From Gerris lacustris (taxonomy: Eukaryota > Arthropoda > Insecta > Hemiptera > Gerridae), in NCBI GenBank assembly GCA_951217055.1, contig OX578286.1:42051937-42115936 (forward strand): a stretch of DNA of 64,000 bases, written 5' to 3'. Shown here one piece after another: positions 42,035 to 53,333 of this stretch (the stretch's first letter is position 1; each line of letters begins with the position of its first letter). The translations under genes were made by a program, and so were the position numbers. Below the pieces are notes generated by a model that was given only the letters and a program-made list of their open reading frames with translations, was not told the DNA's origin and searched no databases.

Positions 42035-43070
42035 TTGATTGAGTTTTTTTTTGGTAAATTGAGTCATTCCTTATCAAGATATGATAGAACATGTTTAATG
42101 TTTTTCTCAAGAAAGCTGTTCTATCTCGGAAAGGAATGATTTACCTAATCAAATGTTGCCTCAATGGATAACAGGACACCTCAATTGAATAATTTTATTA
42201 AACATTTTATAAACTAGCCTCCTCAAACATTGTTCTACTTTTCAAAATTTTAATAAATATTTTATCGAGCTGAATCGATTGAGACAATTTTCAGGTTGAT
42301 TGAGTCTTTTTTACTTTCTCATATAAAGAGAAAGTATTGTGATGGCGCGAAAATTCGATTTTGAGATTTTGATGGATTTACACGTTTTGAGGTCCCCTGA
42401 GTCCAAAAAAGTGGTTTTTAAAAAATGTCTGTCGTCTGTCTGTCGTCTGTGCAGACGCCTGGAGCCTAAACTACTGAGCCGATTTTGACGAAATTTGGCA
42501 TACATGTTCAGAAAAATCATACCCTGAGGCGAAATCGAGAAATGAATTTTATCTCTAAATTTGGGGGCGCTACCCCCCAAAAACTCTGAAAAAACATAAA
42601 ATCAAATTATTTCTCGAAAACGGTTCCGACGATTTTGATTAAAAAATTCTAAAATGTAGTCCATTTGAATACGAATCCAACGATATAAGCCGTTTTCCCG
42701 GGAAAAATCTAGTTCCTGAGAAATTAGCTTAAAACGCGGACGGAGAGAGCCCGGGTTCGATTCCCCGCCCAGGAGAAGTTATTTTTATGATAAATTTTGA
42801 TGAAATGTTCAATAATATTTAAATCTACATTTTAAAACTAATGAATGGAAACACTGGGCTAAGTAATTATAAACTCGTATATGAGAAAGTTTGTCTGAGT
42901 TGTCTCGGACTGATATATTATTGATATATGATGAAACATGTTTAATGTTTTTTCTCAACAAAACTGTCATATCTCGATAAGCAATGATTCAGTCGATAAC
43001 AGGACACCTCAATTGAATGATTTCATTTAGGATTTTATAAACTACACTCCTCAAACATTGTGCTAAAAAA
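42035..43070. repeat. Duplicated ~200-bp segment on both sides of the Z element
   Basis: 42060-42240 and 42930-43065 share GAACATGTTTAATGTTTTT, GATAACAGGACACCTCAATT and TTTTATAAACTA. TTTTATCGAGCTGAAT also recurs at 42025 and 42262. The Z element (42308-42925) sits in this tandem structure. Confidence 0.7.
42308..42925 (+). mobile_element. Z-family repeat, fullest copy
   Basis: About 618 bp. Starts ACTTTCTCATATAAAGAGAA, ends TATGAGAAAGTTTGTCTGAG...CTCGGACT; the CTTTCTCATAT word is thus inverted at the two ends. Internal landmarks are TTCGATTTTGAGATTTTGAT, a TCTGTCTGTCG run, and a tRNA-like CCGGGTTCGATTCCCCGCCC near 42750. Fragments: 10625, 26036, 29936, 34775. No coding capacity. Class undetermined (SINE-like box, but inverted tips). 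Confidence 0.7.
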
Positions 43071-43560
43071 TTTAAAATTTTGATTACTCTTCATGTATTT
43101 AATTTCACTGTCAAGACGAAGTCATAAAACATTAATTTCATGAATTGTGGAATTTTGTCTTTTTCAGAGACAGTTTTTGGTTTATTTTTACCCATGCTAT
43201 AATATATTTATGTATATACATAAAGGGGGGGGGGGTATTATTTACATGCCATTTACCTTAAATTTGTTGTAATCAAAAAGTAATTTTAATTATACTTAGT
43301 TCAGACTTGACTTAGATGGTGTATAGAAATTGTGAGTAATATGTGTTAAAATTGAAAATTTAGTAGTTTCATGTGTTAAGTACATTAAATGTTATGTAGC
43401 TGAAAAAATTATATGTATCAAATGATGCCAAAGGCTCAATATATTTGTGTATTTTAAATGTTTAAAAAAATAATTATTATTATTAATGTTTACTATTTTA
43501 TTGTTAAGTTAAATTTTTTTTTTTTTTTTAATTGTTATTTTGTTAATAAAATTTGTAAAA
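43071..43560. other. AT-rich intergenic stretch
   Basis: No gene. A run of nine or more G near 43225. Confidence 0.4.
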
Positions 43561-43777
43561 ATTTAAGAGAATCATTTTATTATTTGGATATGCCTTTAAA
43601 AAGAAATGAGCATCTAGTGTATAATTTATGGGTTTGTGAAAAATTAAATATGGTCCATTGTTTATATGGGTAATTTGTTACAGTGTGAGTTAAATTGATT
43701 ATTAAGAGTCTAATTTATGGGTTTGTGACAGTTTTTTTTTTATATTATTAATTAGTTATAGGTTATAGTCTATTTTC

Positions 43778-44387
43778 GACTGCCGACTTACTAGCAAGAC
43801 AAGCAATAACTAACGGACTGAGTACTGAGACAGAGGTTATACCTAGAGACTTTGACTCTTATATCAGGACAAAAATAAAAGAGAAATGGCAACAGACTTG
43901 GACAGACACCACTAACAACAAACTACGACGCATAAAACCTTTGATAGGTGACTGGACTTGCTCATATAGGAAAAACAGACAGGAAGAGACAATACTTTGC
44001 AGACTGAGAATAGAACATACTCGACTTACGCACAGTTATTTGTTTACTAGAGACAGAGAAGTACCAAGATGTAGACTATGTGACGATACTCTGACTGTAG
44101 CTCATCTACTGACTGATTGCCAACAACTTGACCAACTTAGAATTACACATGACATATCAGACAACTTAGCAGACATTTTAGCAAACAACTTGACTCATAT
44201 AACTAAACTGATGCATTACTTACAGCACGCTAATTACTATACTCATATCTGAATTTAATTGTTATTTATTGGTTATTATTTATTATTTATACAGATTGTT
44301 TAACTACTGTTTAATTTAAATCTTGCATAGGCGCATATAACCTTGTTGTTCAGTGCGTAAAATAAAATAAACTAAAAAAAAATAAAC
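43778..44387 (+). mobile_element. 5'-truncated non-LTR retrotransposon (LINE) with 12-bp TSD
   Basis: Flanked by TAGTCTATTTTC (43766-43777 and 44388-44399). The frame from 43779 to TGA at 44250-44252 encodes about 157 residues. It starts with the end of an RNase H domain (TADLLARQAITN), then a W-rich linker, RKNRQEETILCRLRIEHTRL and a CRLCDDTLTVAHLLTDC knuckle. This order is typical of I/Nimb/Outcast-like LINEs, whose ORF2 ends in RNase H plus CCHC. EN and RT are missing through 5' truncation. The frame is uninterrupted, so insertion is fairly recent. The 3' tail is A-rich (AAAATAAAATAAAC). Confidence 0.88.
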
Positions 44388-44657
44388 TAGTCTATTTTCT
44401 AAATATTTGCCAAATATGAAAAGACTAAGAAATATCAATAACCTAATTTATGTTGTGACAAATTAGATATGGTCTATTGTCTACTGGTAATTTGTTGCTG
44501 GTTGGATAAATTGAGTATTAAGAGTCTAATTTATGGGTTTATGACAGTTTTGGTAAATTATTAATTAATTATAGTCTATTTTCTTAATATTTGCCAAAAA
44601 TGAAAGGACTAGGAGTATTTATAGCTTAATTTATGGCTTTGTGACCATTTTTTAATA

Positions 44658-45046
44658 CAGTATGGCGTCAATTATCCGAACTAATGTTGAGTACGGTGGT
44701 TCAGATAGTCAAAAATTCGGATCATAATTCACAAAAAAAAAGGAAATATGTAATCCAATCATGTTTGTTCACAAAATCGTTTTTGTTTATTTATTTATTT
44801 GTAGGGTATTTGACATTTATTCATTAACACCCTACATCTTTGTTTATTTATCTACAGTACAATAGTAAATGAATATTAATATTGTAGTATATTAATATTA
44901 TGCAGCTAACAACACACTTTTTTTAAAAATTAATTAAGCGGTGGCTTCTGATTTGTTGTTTTATTTTTATTTTTTTTCTATGAAGCCAGTTCAGATAAGA
45001 GAACGATCATCAGATAATTGATGTTTGGGTAATTTACACTCTACTG
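44658..45046. mobile_element. pogo/Tigger-like MITE
   Basis: Left CAGTATGGCGTCAATTATCC, right (reversed) CAGTAGAGTGTAAATTACCC, TA on both sides (44656-44657, 45047-45048). 389 bp, non-coding. Confidence 0.75.
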
Positions 45047-45527
45047 TAATATTATTTGTATTTGTTCATTTTGTAATAGTTCACTGTGTAAAGTGGATGA
45101 ATAGAGTATCAAGAGGTAAATTATGGATTTGTCACAATTTGTAGAATATAATAAATTAAATATGATCCATTTTCTAAATTGCTTTAGAATGTGGGAGAAA
45201 ATAAGTCGGAAATCACATTCTCAAAATTTTTCTACTCTCTCAATTCTGTTCTTTATTAACTCATACTTTTATTAATTCGTTTATTTTCATTCTCTTTTTT
45301 TTTAAAAAAAAAAAGAAGCTAGATTTGTTTAGGTATATTTTTAATTTCATTGTTTAATGTTATAATTATGTTTATTTTTATATACATTTATACAAATATA
45401 GATGTTTTTCAAAAAATGAACTAAAATTAATAAAAAATATTAAGATTAAATTAAATTAAGATTAAAAAGATTAAATTAAGAAAATAAAGAACTACAAATT
45501 TAAATATCTATGTAATATTCCAGGAGA

Positions 45528-45935
45528 TAGTGTGCAAAAAAGTGTCTGACTAACATTAAGTTACAATTTTGTGTGTAAGTTAATATTTTAGTGGCTTATA
45601 AGAATATTGTGTCGACTAAGTTTGTCTGCAGAACATAGTGTGGCAATAGGTATTTGAAAAAAACAAACTGGTGGAGAGCGGTCATTTCACGCTAATTATG
45701 TTTGACAATGTGATTTTCGTGATCCTGAGAACAAAATTAGTTAGTAGACTGAAAATCAAGTTGATGTTAGTTTGTCACTTGATAGGTGACCACTTTGATT
45801 TGGAGTAATATTTCAATAACTAGCCGGACGAACTTAGCCGACCACATATTCTTAAAACGTACTAAAATATTAACTTGTACACAAAATTCTAGCTTGATGT
45901 CAGTCAGAAACTTTTTTGCAAGCTATCTCCTGGAC
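45528..45935. mobile_element. FB-family foldback element, shortened
   Basis: Left TTCCAGGAGATAGTGTGC, right GCAAGCTATCTCCTGGAC; flanked by TA. Arms as in 46338-46895 but with central sequence missing and many substitutions. Confidence 0.8.
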
Positions 45936-46084
45936 TATAAACAATTTAAAAAATAAAATAATTTATATATATATTGTCAGTGTGCCAAAATTTTTAAATT
46001 ATATATGTCTGTGATGAAAATGTGTTAATTATTTTTTGAACCTTTATATTCACTGCGTTCTTTTACTGGATTTTTTGGTATTTT

Positions 46085-47275
46085 CTTTCCAAAATCTTTT
46101 CTTAGATTGTATTTTTTTCTTCTTGTCCAGTAATTTGTTGTTATATTTTTCTAGTTAACTATTGTTCTTGTTGTCCCAATGAGTGTTCTTTTATTTCTTC
46201 TATTACACCATTGTTCTTTTTGTTCTAAAATGTGTTGCTCTTCTTGTACAGTTGAGTGTAGTCCTTCATATTTATTAGATTGTTGTTCTTCTTGACAGAT
46301 ATAAATTGTTATTCTTTTGTTACAAATATACTATATAGTCCAGGAGATAGCGTGCAAAAAAGTGTCTGACTAACATCAAGCTAGAATTTTGTATACAAGT
46401 CAATCTTTTAGCGCCTTTTAAGAATATGTGGTCGGCTAAGTTCGTCTGTGGGACATGCCTTGGCAATAGGCGTTTGAAAAAAACAAACCGGTGGAGCGCG
46501 GCCATGTCTCACCAATTATGGTGGACAATGTGATTTTCATGATCCTGAGTACAGAATTAGTTAGTAGACCGAAAATCAAGTTGATGTTTAGTAACCATGT
46601 TGATTTTTAGTAATATTTGAATTACTAACCTATTAAGTGTGAAAATAACAACGACTTGATTTTTGGTCTACTAACTAATTCTGTACTCAGGATCATGAAA
46701 ATCATACTGTCCACCATAATTGGCGGGACACGGCCGCTCTCCACCGGTTTGTTTTTTTAATGCCTATTGCCAAGCTATGTCCCGCAGATGAATCTAGCTG
46801 ACCACATATTCTTAAAAGTCGCTTAAAGATTGACTTGTATACAAAATTCTAGCTTGATGTTAGTCAGACACTTTTTTGCACGCTATCTCCTGGACTAATA
46901 GTTCTTCATTTCCTAAAAAAAAATGATTATTCTTCTTGCCTAGTGGAATATTATTCAAGTTCAGTGTTGAGTGGACTTTTGTTCTTCTTGACCAATAGAT
47001 TGATGATGATGAGATTCTTCTTCTTATCCAGTGAAGTGTTATTCTTGTGGTCCATAGGACTGAGACTGAGGATTGTTCTTCTTGACAAATAGATTGTTCT
47101 TCTTGACAAATAGATTGTTCTTCTTGACAAATAGATTGTTCTTCTTGACAAATAGATTGTAGTTCTTCCTTCCTGTTGTAGATTATTGTTCTTCTTGACC
47201 ATTAGACTGTGATTGTTTAAGTGCAGTGAACATTTGTTCTTCTTGACCAATGACCAATAGATTGGTGTTGATGTG
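46085..47275. repeat. TTGTTCTTCTTG minisatellite, left part
   Basis: Irregular repeats on TAGATTGTTGTTCTTCTTGA, degenerate before 46335 and after 46896, tight at 47066-47160. Continues at 56320 beyond the LTR element. Confidence 0.85.
46338..46895. mobile_element. FB-family foldback element, complete
   Basis: 558 bp, TA duplications at 46336-46337 and 46896-46897. Arms of ~260 bp are near-perfect inverted repeats: GTCCAGGAGATAGCGTGC, then GACTAACATCAAGCTAGAAT, GTGGTCGGCTAAGTTCGTCT and GATTTTCATGATCCTGAGTA. No ORF; long-TIR MITE, probably mobilised by a Tc1/mariner-type transposase given the TA TSD. Confidence 0.9.
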
Positions 47276-48366
47276 TGTAATACGTCCGCCACTCGTAGGT
47301 GGTAGCGGGCCGTGACGGACGTGTACAATTAATAAAAGAAACAACTTACTTCCCTGGAATGGGGGGGAAGGGTCTCGGGCTGAGAAATAACTAACTCCAA
47401 TTCTTTTTAGTGGACGTGGTCGTCCCAAACACAACTCTTTACTATTTTAAAATATACAATACTGACTTCGTCTGCTACCTACACCTAGGCTCCCCTAACG
47501 TACAGGTACGACCTATAACATAAAATAAACCCTACGGAGCCCTCACAATCTCTAGGGTAGGCAGTGACTTGATTCTCGTCTTAGACTTAACATTAACATT
47601 AAAGCAAAGGGATTCTCCCGTAGTCTCACCGATGAGTCGACAAAAACAAGGCCGCAAAATGAAGTGGTACTCACAGTTTGATGATATCCGTAATTTTGTT
47701 TGTGTAATCCTTTGGTGGAACCTCCTCCACAACACCCGCGCTATGTTCTCGGCACACCACGTCTACGAAAAGTTTCCTACTTAGCAACCGGCAAAGTACT
47801 CTACCTCAGAATTTTCGGCACACAGCATAGAATTTTGGCACACAGCCTGACTTAAAATTTTAGCACACAGCATAGAACTTTGGCACACAGCCTAACTTAA
47901 ATTTTTAGCACACAGCATAGAATTTTGGCACACAGCCTGACTTAAACTTTTAGCACACAGCATAGAACTTTGGCACACAGCCTAAACTACCTTTGGCACA
48001 CAGCCTAGACTTCCTTCGGCACACAGCCTAACTAACGTACCTACTCGGCGCTCTCGCAAAACGGACTGGCCCAGAGTGGGGGGTTCATGGAGCTTTTATC
48101 ACCTCAGCCGGGGGTGGAACGCGTACCGGTAAGTGGCGGTGACTTTGCCACAGGAGACCGGTAAGGTTCCTCTACGATTTGCGGTGGCCGTGGTAACGTT
48201 GCCGGAGTGCCCAGGGGGCGTGGCTTCGCGGTGTCGTTGCCGGGGATGGCCGGGACGTGCTCCATGGGGACGGTGCCGAGGTGCCCGCGAGTCCCGATCT
48301 CGTGGGGAGTGCTTTCTGGCGCGGAAATTTTGGTAACCCGGGGGATTTTTGGGCCACCGGGTTACA
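47276..48366 (-). repeat. 3' LTR (sense orientation)
   Basis: 1091 bp, TGTAATACGTCCGCC...GGGCCACCGGGTTACA. GC-rich at one end (48050-48366) and carrying a block of GCACACAGC repeats at 47817-48030. All blocks I compared with 55229-56319 match. Short frames inside it occur at the same places in both LTRs and are not genes. Confidence 0.95.
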
Positions 48367-48382
48367 CTCCCTTCTTCTCCGC
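48367..48382 (-). promoter_or_regulatory. Polypurine tract
   Basis: On the minus strand GCGGAGAAGAAGGGAG directly abuts TGTAACCC at the LTR edge: the second-strand DNA primer expected at the 3' end of the internal region. Confidence 0.8.
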
Positions 48383-48709
48383 AAGCCGACGTCCACGTCG
48401 GGGCAAGACTTGCTTAACGGATGCTGGCGTGGAGAGCCTGTTGCTTCCATAGGCTGCTTTTCTACAGCTGGGCGCGTTGCGGTTCCTGTTCACAGGCTGG
48501 GTAGGTGTCTGGTTGGATCCTCTTTTACGGCTGTGGTCAAAGAAGATTTGTTTCTACTTAAAGCTTTTACATATTTAGGCTGGATACTGATTAACTGTAT
48601 TCGCGGTACCTAGAGGAGACCTTGTTTTTAAAGAAAAAAATTTACAAAAAGAAACAAACGGAAAAATAAAAGAAGGAGAAGGAAAGGAAAGGGTAGACTT
48701 TAAGTTAAA

Positions 48710-49303
48710 TCACTGTGATTTAGGGTAGTGAATACTGGGACGTAGGCCACGGCACTGCGTATCCGGAGGTCGGTCCTGGGGTGTTGGTTCTTCCAGGTCT
48801 TTGTCAGTGTCAGAGCTAAAAAGGGCGCATTCGATCTCTAGATTCTGGGCTGGGGCCTGGTGGGTATTATGTTGGCTGGGGGGTAGATAGGCGTCGTCCT
48901 GTACGTTTCTCTCGTTAGCGGATTTAAGACGGTTCAGGTGCGTTAATTTGTGGCCCAAGGCACGGTGAGGTTTTTCTTCCGGGACATTCCATTCCTCGGT
49001 TTCGATGATTAGCGAAGGGTTTCTCCGGGTGACTTCAGTTCGCCTTACGGTGTGGACGGGTTGTATCTCTTGAGAGTTGGAGCGAAGTCTAGCTAGGGTA
49101 ACGGTAGGTATTCGGTGGCTCTCCAGGAAGTCCTGGTCAGGTCTTTGCTTGTTCTCGCTGTCTGCTGTTGGTTCCGGCGTCTCGTCTACTCGTCCTGGAT
49201 GTACGCGGCATGCTTCCAGTTGTCCAGTACTGCTTCCTTCCGGGATAGGTCGCAACTCTACCGCGGGGGTTGATGACTCTGGCAGAGGCCTCTGGAACTC
49301 TTG
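48710..49303 (-). CDS. In-frame open region after the gag stop (ORF2), unknown
   Basis: Continues in the gag frame directly after its TAA for 197 codons to TGA at 48710. It has no ATG near its start; the first in-frame TTG is at 49255. Hydrophilic and rich in P, E, R, T and S, with EEWNVPEEKPHRALGHKLTH near the middle and an acidic SSDTDKDLEEP near the end. No protease DTG/DSG, RT YXDD or integrase HHCC motif. It could be a gag C-terminal extension reached by readthrough, or the remnant of the pol tail after an internal deletion that removed the enzymes. It lies about 340 bp from the 3' LTR. Confidence 0.55.
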   Translation of the reverse strand, partial: QEFQRPLPESSTPAVELRPIPEGSSTGQLEACRVHPGRVDETPEPTADSENKQRPDQDFLESHRIPTVTLARLRSNSQEIQPVHTVRRTEVTRRNPSLIIETEEWNVPEEKPHRALGHKLTHLNRLKSANERNVQDDAYLPPSQHNTHQAPAQNLEIECALFSSDTDKDLEEPTPQDRPPDTQCRGLRPSIHYPKSQ

Positions 49304-50263
49304 TTACGTGGTTTCACGTCGCTGGAAAGGCCAGGATCGAAGAGGCCAAGGACAATTATTTCTTTGATGGTCGCTAGCTCCGCAGTAGGTACAAAGTGGA
49401 AAAACGGTCATCCGAGGGCAGTTCCTTGCGAGGTGTCCTGGCTTTCTGCAGGCGTAGCAGCGTCTCAGTGCTGTTCTTTGTTTGCGGCAGCGGCAACGGT
49501 TATCTTTATCTTTAACCCAAGCTTCCGACTTCGGTGCTTTCTGAAGACAGTCGATTAGCCTCTCAATCCTTCTAAGAGTGGCATCAAGGGACTGAGTCGG
49601 ACTCACGCCTCGGTTATTGAACGCAGTCAGCTCTTGAAGCCTCCTGGCTACGTTCAGGGCGTCGCTGAGGGTTTTGGGTTCCTTAACCGCTACCAGACAT
49701 CTCAGATCTCCTTGAAGTCCTCTGACAAAGGCACGGACAGCTTTCTCGTCTACCCATTCTTGTTGTCTTCTAGGGGTCCAAGTAGGGTTTTCAGCGCGAG
49801 CGACTCTCCGAGCTAACTGCTCCACTCGCTCTGCATAGGCGCGTAAGGGCTCGTTCTCCTTCTGCTGCACCGACCAGAGTTTCATCAACGCTTCTATCGG
49901 ATCGTCTTGACCATACCACTTCATCATGTCCCGACATAGGCTATCGAAAGGTGTCGGGTCCGCTGGGTTAACTGGTCTCCCCGTCACAAAAGTGTAGGCA
50001 GCTCCCCTCGTTTTCAACCTCAAAACACGCAGCTTCATTTCTTGCGATAGTCCCACGGTGGTTTCGTCGATAATCTGGAGAAATTGGGATAAGGAGTATT
50101 TCTCGTCCTGTTGCGGGTCCCAGGGGGCGATCGAGTCAAGTAGAAATTTAGTGAGGGGTCCGGTCCCCGCTTCCGGTTCAGGTGGATCCGGTACCCGTGT
50201 CAACAACCGCTCCATTTGCCGCATGACGGCTGCAAAGGGGCCTGAATCTTCCTCTTCGGACAT
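49304..50263 (-). CDS. gag: Retrotransposon Gag polyprotein
   Basis: 319 residues from MSEEEDSG to TAA at 49304-49306. The ATG at 50263 is preferred over the upstream in-frame codon at 50347, whose 28-residue addition is hydrophobic and non-Gag-like. Capsid-like middle: FLQIIDETTVGLSQEMKLRV near 80-100, WYGQDDPIEALMKLWSVQQK near 135-155 and VRAFVRGLQGDLR near 200, typical of Gypsy-group Gag. The nucleocapsid end has two C-X2-C-X4-H-X4-C knuckles, CYACRKPGHLARNC and CTYCGASDHQRNNC. It would package the element RNA into cytoplasmic particles. Frame intact, with much higher GC than the flanking host DNA. Confidence 0.93.
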   Translation of the reverse strand: MSEEEDSGPFAAVMRQMERLLTRVPDPPEPEAGTGPLTKFLLDSIAPWDPQQDEKYSLSQFLQIIDETTVGLSQEMKLRVLRLKTRGAAYTFVTGRPVNPADPTPFDSLCRDMMKWYGQDDPIEALMKLWSVQQKENEPLRAYAERVEQLARRVARAENPTWTPRRQQEWVDEKAVRAFVRGLQGDLRCLVAVKEPKTLSDALNVARRLQELTAFNNRGVSPTQSLDATLRRIERLIDCLQKAPKSEAWVKDKDNRCRCRKQRTALRRCYACRKPGHLARNCPRMTVFPLCTYCGASDHQRNNCPWPLRSWPFQRRETT

Positions 50264-51105
50264 CTTGTACAAGGGAAATATCACCAAAGGAGAACAGAAA
50301 TTAGGAGGGAGAAGGAGAAAGCAAAAAGGAGTAATAATAAAAAACAAGCCAAGGTATCCCCTCGATACTTACAATAGAAATACTTACGCTCCTAATAACA
50401 AACGTACAAGATACAAAATACAAAAAATGGAATAAATAAAATGGTTCACACTCTCACACTACGCACAACAAAAATTATTTAAAGTCAAATTAAGTAATTG
50501 AATATAATTTCTATTAAGTCTTTTAATTTTTCTACAAGATCTAGTTGTGAAGATTTTTACATTAAATTAAATTGAATAAATATAAAATTAATAAAATTAA
50601 AATTCAATAGAGTGAGTATCCAAAAGTTTAATTTTTAATTAGTGAAATTTTTATTAGTAATTTTGCAATAATAATTTAAAAACAAAAAAAAAAATGTTCA
50701 GCTAAGTATTAAAGTGAGTTAAATACGCTCAGTTTCAAGAGAAAAATATAATGTAAATTATAGAATTACACACACACGCAATGGATTAAATTCAACAAGG
50801 TATAATATATATAACAATTAATTAAATTTTAAATGGTTAGTCAATAAATAAAATTTTTAGATACTTACATATCAAAACCTTAATGAACACAAGAATACAG
50901 AAAAAAATACAGAATAAATTTTGTTAATTAAAAAAAAGGTATAAAAGTTCTCTCACAAAAATTTAGTCTAAGTCTGGGAGAGAGTGAGAACTGAGACTGA
51001 ATAAATATTTATCTAAATATAAAGACTACCGATATCGATCTTTATATATGACAACAAAAATATTAATATAAGACAATAGTGTCTAAGAAACAATGTCTAA
51101 TATCA

Positions 51106-53333
51106 CAGGGGTGCCCACCCCCCCTAAGCTCTATGGCGCACCCCCCCCCCCCCCCCAACTTTTTGAGATATGTATACTCATACTCATCTTCTTCGGTTAC
51201 CTGACATATATTTGTCAGTACATATTTATAAAGTACATTCTCGTTACAAATTGTTTTTAGTTAACCTGAGATTTTATTAAAAATAACAGTTCGTTTCAAA
51301 ATTATTTAAGATAAAGTAATGCTTTTTGCATTATATGGGTCCACATATTATATGAGGATTGTTCTATTTTATATAAAACAATCACAAGCACTAAATCACA
51401 CAAACATAATAAAAAATGCAATATGAATACAAAAACGTATATCATACCACGTACAAATTCAACTAAAACTACACCTGCCTACAAAATTGTATCTAAACAA
51501 ATTTTTAGGAAATTAATATTGGCAGACTCTATACTAATATTAATTAAAAATATGTCACATCCTGATCTTAGTGCATGAAAATGTTACTGAACGTTTCAAA
51601 GATCTTAATGCAAACTTAAAGTGAAGAAAAATCATTATAAAACTCTTAATTTGAATAAGGGGGAAAAAAAACCAAGAAAGCCTCAGTGTAACAGAAATGA
51701 GAGGACAAGTAATTTCTAAGCTCGGACAAGTAATTTTTTCTTTGTGATGTTGATAAAGCAAATGCATCAATATGATTTCGTTTTTGGAAATTGAAGCTAA
51801 TACATCTTTTTCCTGCAGATATGACCATTAAGTTAGAAAGCCATGTGTCTTCCATTGTAGACATTAGCCTGTCGTTGATTATTTTAACTCTGCTCATTGC
51901 TCGTCCAGCCCAACAGCTAGCAGGGCCGTTAAGAGGATTTCCGGGCCCCTGAGCAAGGTAGCATCTGGGTCCCTTTGGACAAATAACGGCGGGGGGTTCG
52001 GGGGTCCTCTCCCGGAGAATTTTTTTAAAATTCAAGTGCAAAAAGATAAGTTTTAAGGATTTCGGAGAGTAAGTTTGTCCATAAAGGAAAATATGTTTGG
52101 TGGGGATGAATTTTGAAGTTTAACTAAGACGGGCTACAAAATTGTTTGCTAAAATAGTGAGATTAAGAGGAAGCAAATCAAAATAGTTAAGTAACAGTTT
52201 ATTTACACAAAAACTGCATGACAAATAAAATTGTAAAAGTTATTAACATCAGTTGGTTAATATGATTTATCTATGAGTTTCTCTCCTGTAAATTAACATT
52301 GACCATATTAAATTAGAAAAAAACATCACAAAAATCTAAGTAACTAAATGAAACACAAGAATTCACACTTTCAGACTCATGACATTAGGAATAATTTTAA
52401 GTCCATCACAATTAGTGGTAGCTAGGGCATTGGAGGCCCCTCCAATTGATGAGCAAATGAAATTGCGTTTAGATCTGAATGGGGCCCCCTGATCCCTGAT
52501 AATGGTATAGAAGTATAATTCCAAGTTAGATTTTACTATGCTCTAAAGGGGCCCCCATTGACATTGGTACAAGGATAGTTTGTACAAAGAGATTGGATTT
52601 GGGGCTTACCCACAAAATCGGGCCCATAGTTACGCCACTGACTTCAATATCCTTCTTGCCTTTTTGGTTGTAAACAAACCAGGGCCCCCGAAGGCCCAGG
52701 CCTTTGGCCAATTACCCCCCCCCCCCCCCCCCCCCCCCCCCCGGCGTTGTAAAAACACATGCGGACGCAAATAGCAACCAGTCAACCTCTTGCATTTTGC
52801 ACCGCAGCCTCCAGTGCAGACAGTGTTAGTGGCAAACAAGACGTCAATCAGAACTACCAACTACTACTCTTGCTCTACTCGGTGCGCGCTCGGTAGCTCC
52901 GCCACTTCCTGGAAATATCAAAACTGGCGTTGCCTCTCTTTCCTTATCTTGGAATCCATAAATTGACACTACGACTACAGCATACGTAGAGACACGATAT
53001 CATTCTTATTCTTTCTCTTTAGTACTGTTTTGTAGTTCACTCTTTATTGGTACAAATCTTTAAAAATTTAGATAACTAAAAAAAATATATATATTTATTA
53101 TCACATCCATCCCCCCCCCCCCAAAGTGGAAGAAAGTGATATTTACTAACCCCCCCCCTAAGAATTTTAACGACGCAGTCAGCGTCATAACCTCCCTCTG
53201 AGGGCACCCCTGAAATAAATAGAAGTTTCATAGAATAAACAAACGTTTTATTCCTATTAATGAACACATGCCCCCCCCCAAAAATTTTAACGGCGCACTG
53301 TGCGCCGTTATACCCCCCTCGTGGGCACCCCTG
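51106..53333. mobile_element. hAT-like element nested in the leader
   Basis: Ends CAGGGGTGCCCAC and GTGGGCACCCCTG; 7-bp duplication AATATCA (51099-51105, 53334-53340). Carries poly(C) tracts at ~51139, 52715-52742 and 53110. A second copy of the right-end segment (AATTTTAACG.CGCA...GGGCACCCCTGA) is present at 53150-53213. No intact transposase. Confidence 0.7.
52412..52640. mobile_element. Decayed hAT-type MITE inside the nested element
   Basis: Left TTAGTGGTAGCTAGGG and right (reversed) CAGTGGCGTAACTATGGGCC are variants of the common CAGTGGCGTARCTA hAT end; interior rich in GGGGCCCCC. Another such end, reversed AGTGGCGGAGCTACC, lies at ~52894. Confidence 0.5.

Larger units (their letters stand above)
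43560..45190. repeat. Diverged ~190-bp tandem repeat, three units
   Basis: Units around 43640-43777, 44458-44650 and 45100-45190 share TATGGTCTATTGT, AGAGTCTAATTTATGGGTTT, GACAGTTTT and TATAGTCTATTTTCTAAAT. The LINE at 43778 and the MITE at 44658 were inserted into them. Confidence 0.7.

Noticed and set aside
48133..48613. Frames rich in G, P and R within and beside the left LTR
   Set aside because: Frames in the LTR part recur in the right LTR and lie opposite to the element's sense strand; GC richness alone keeps them open.
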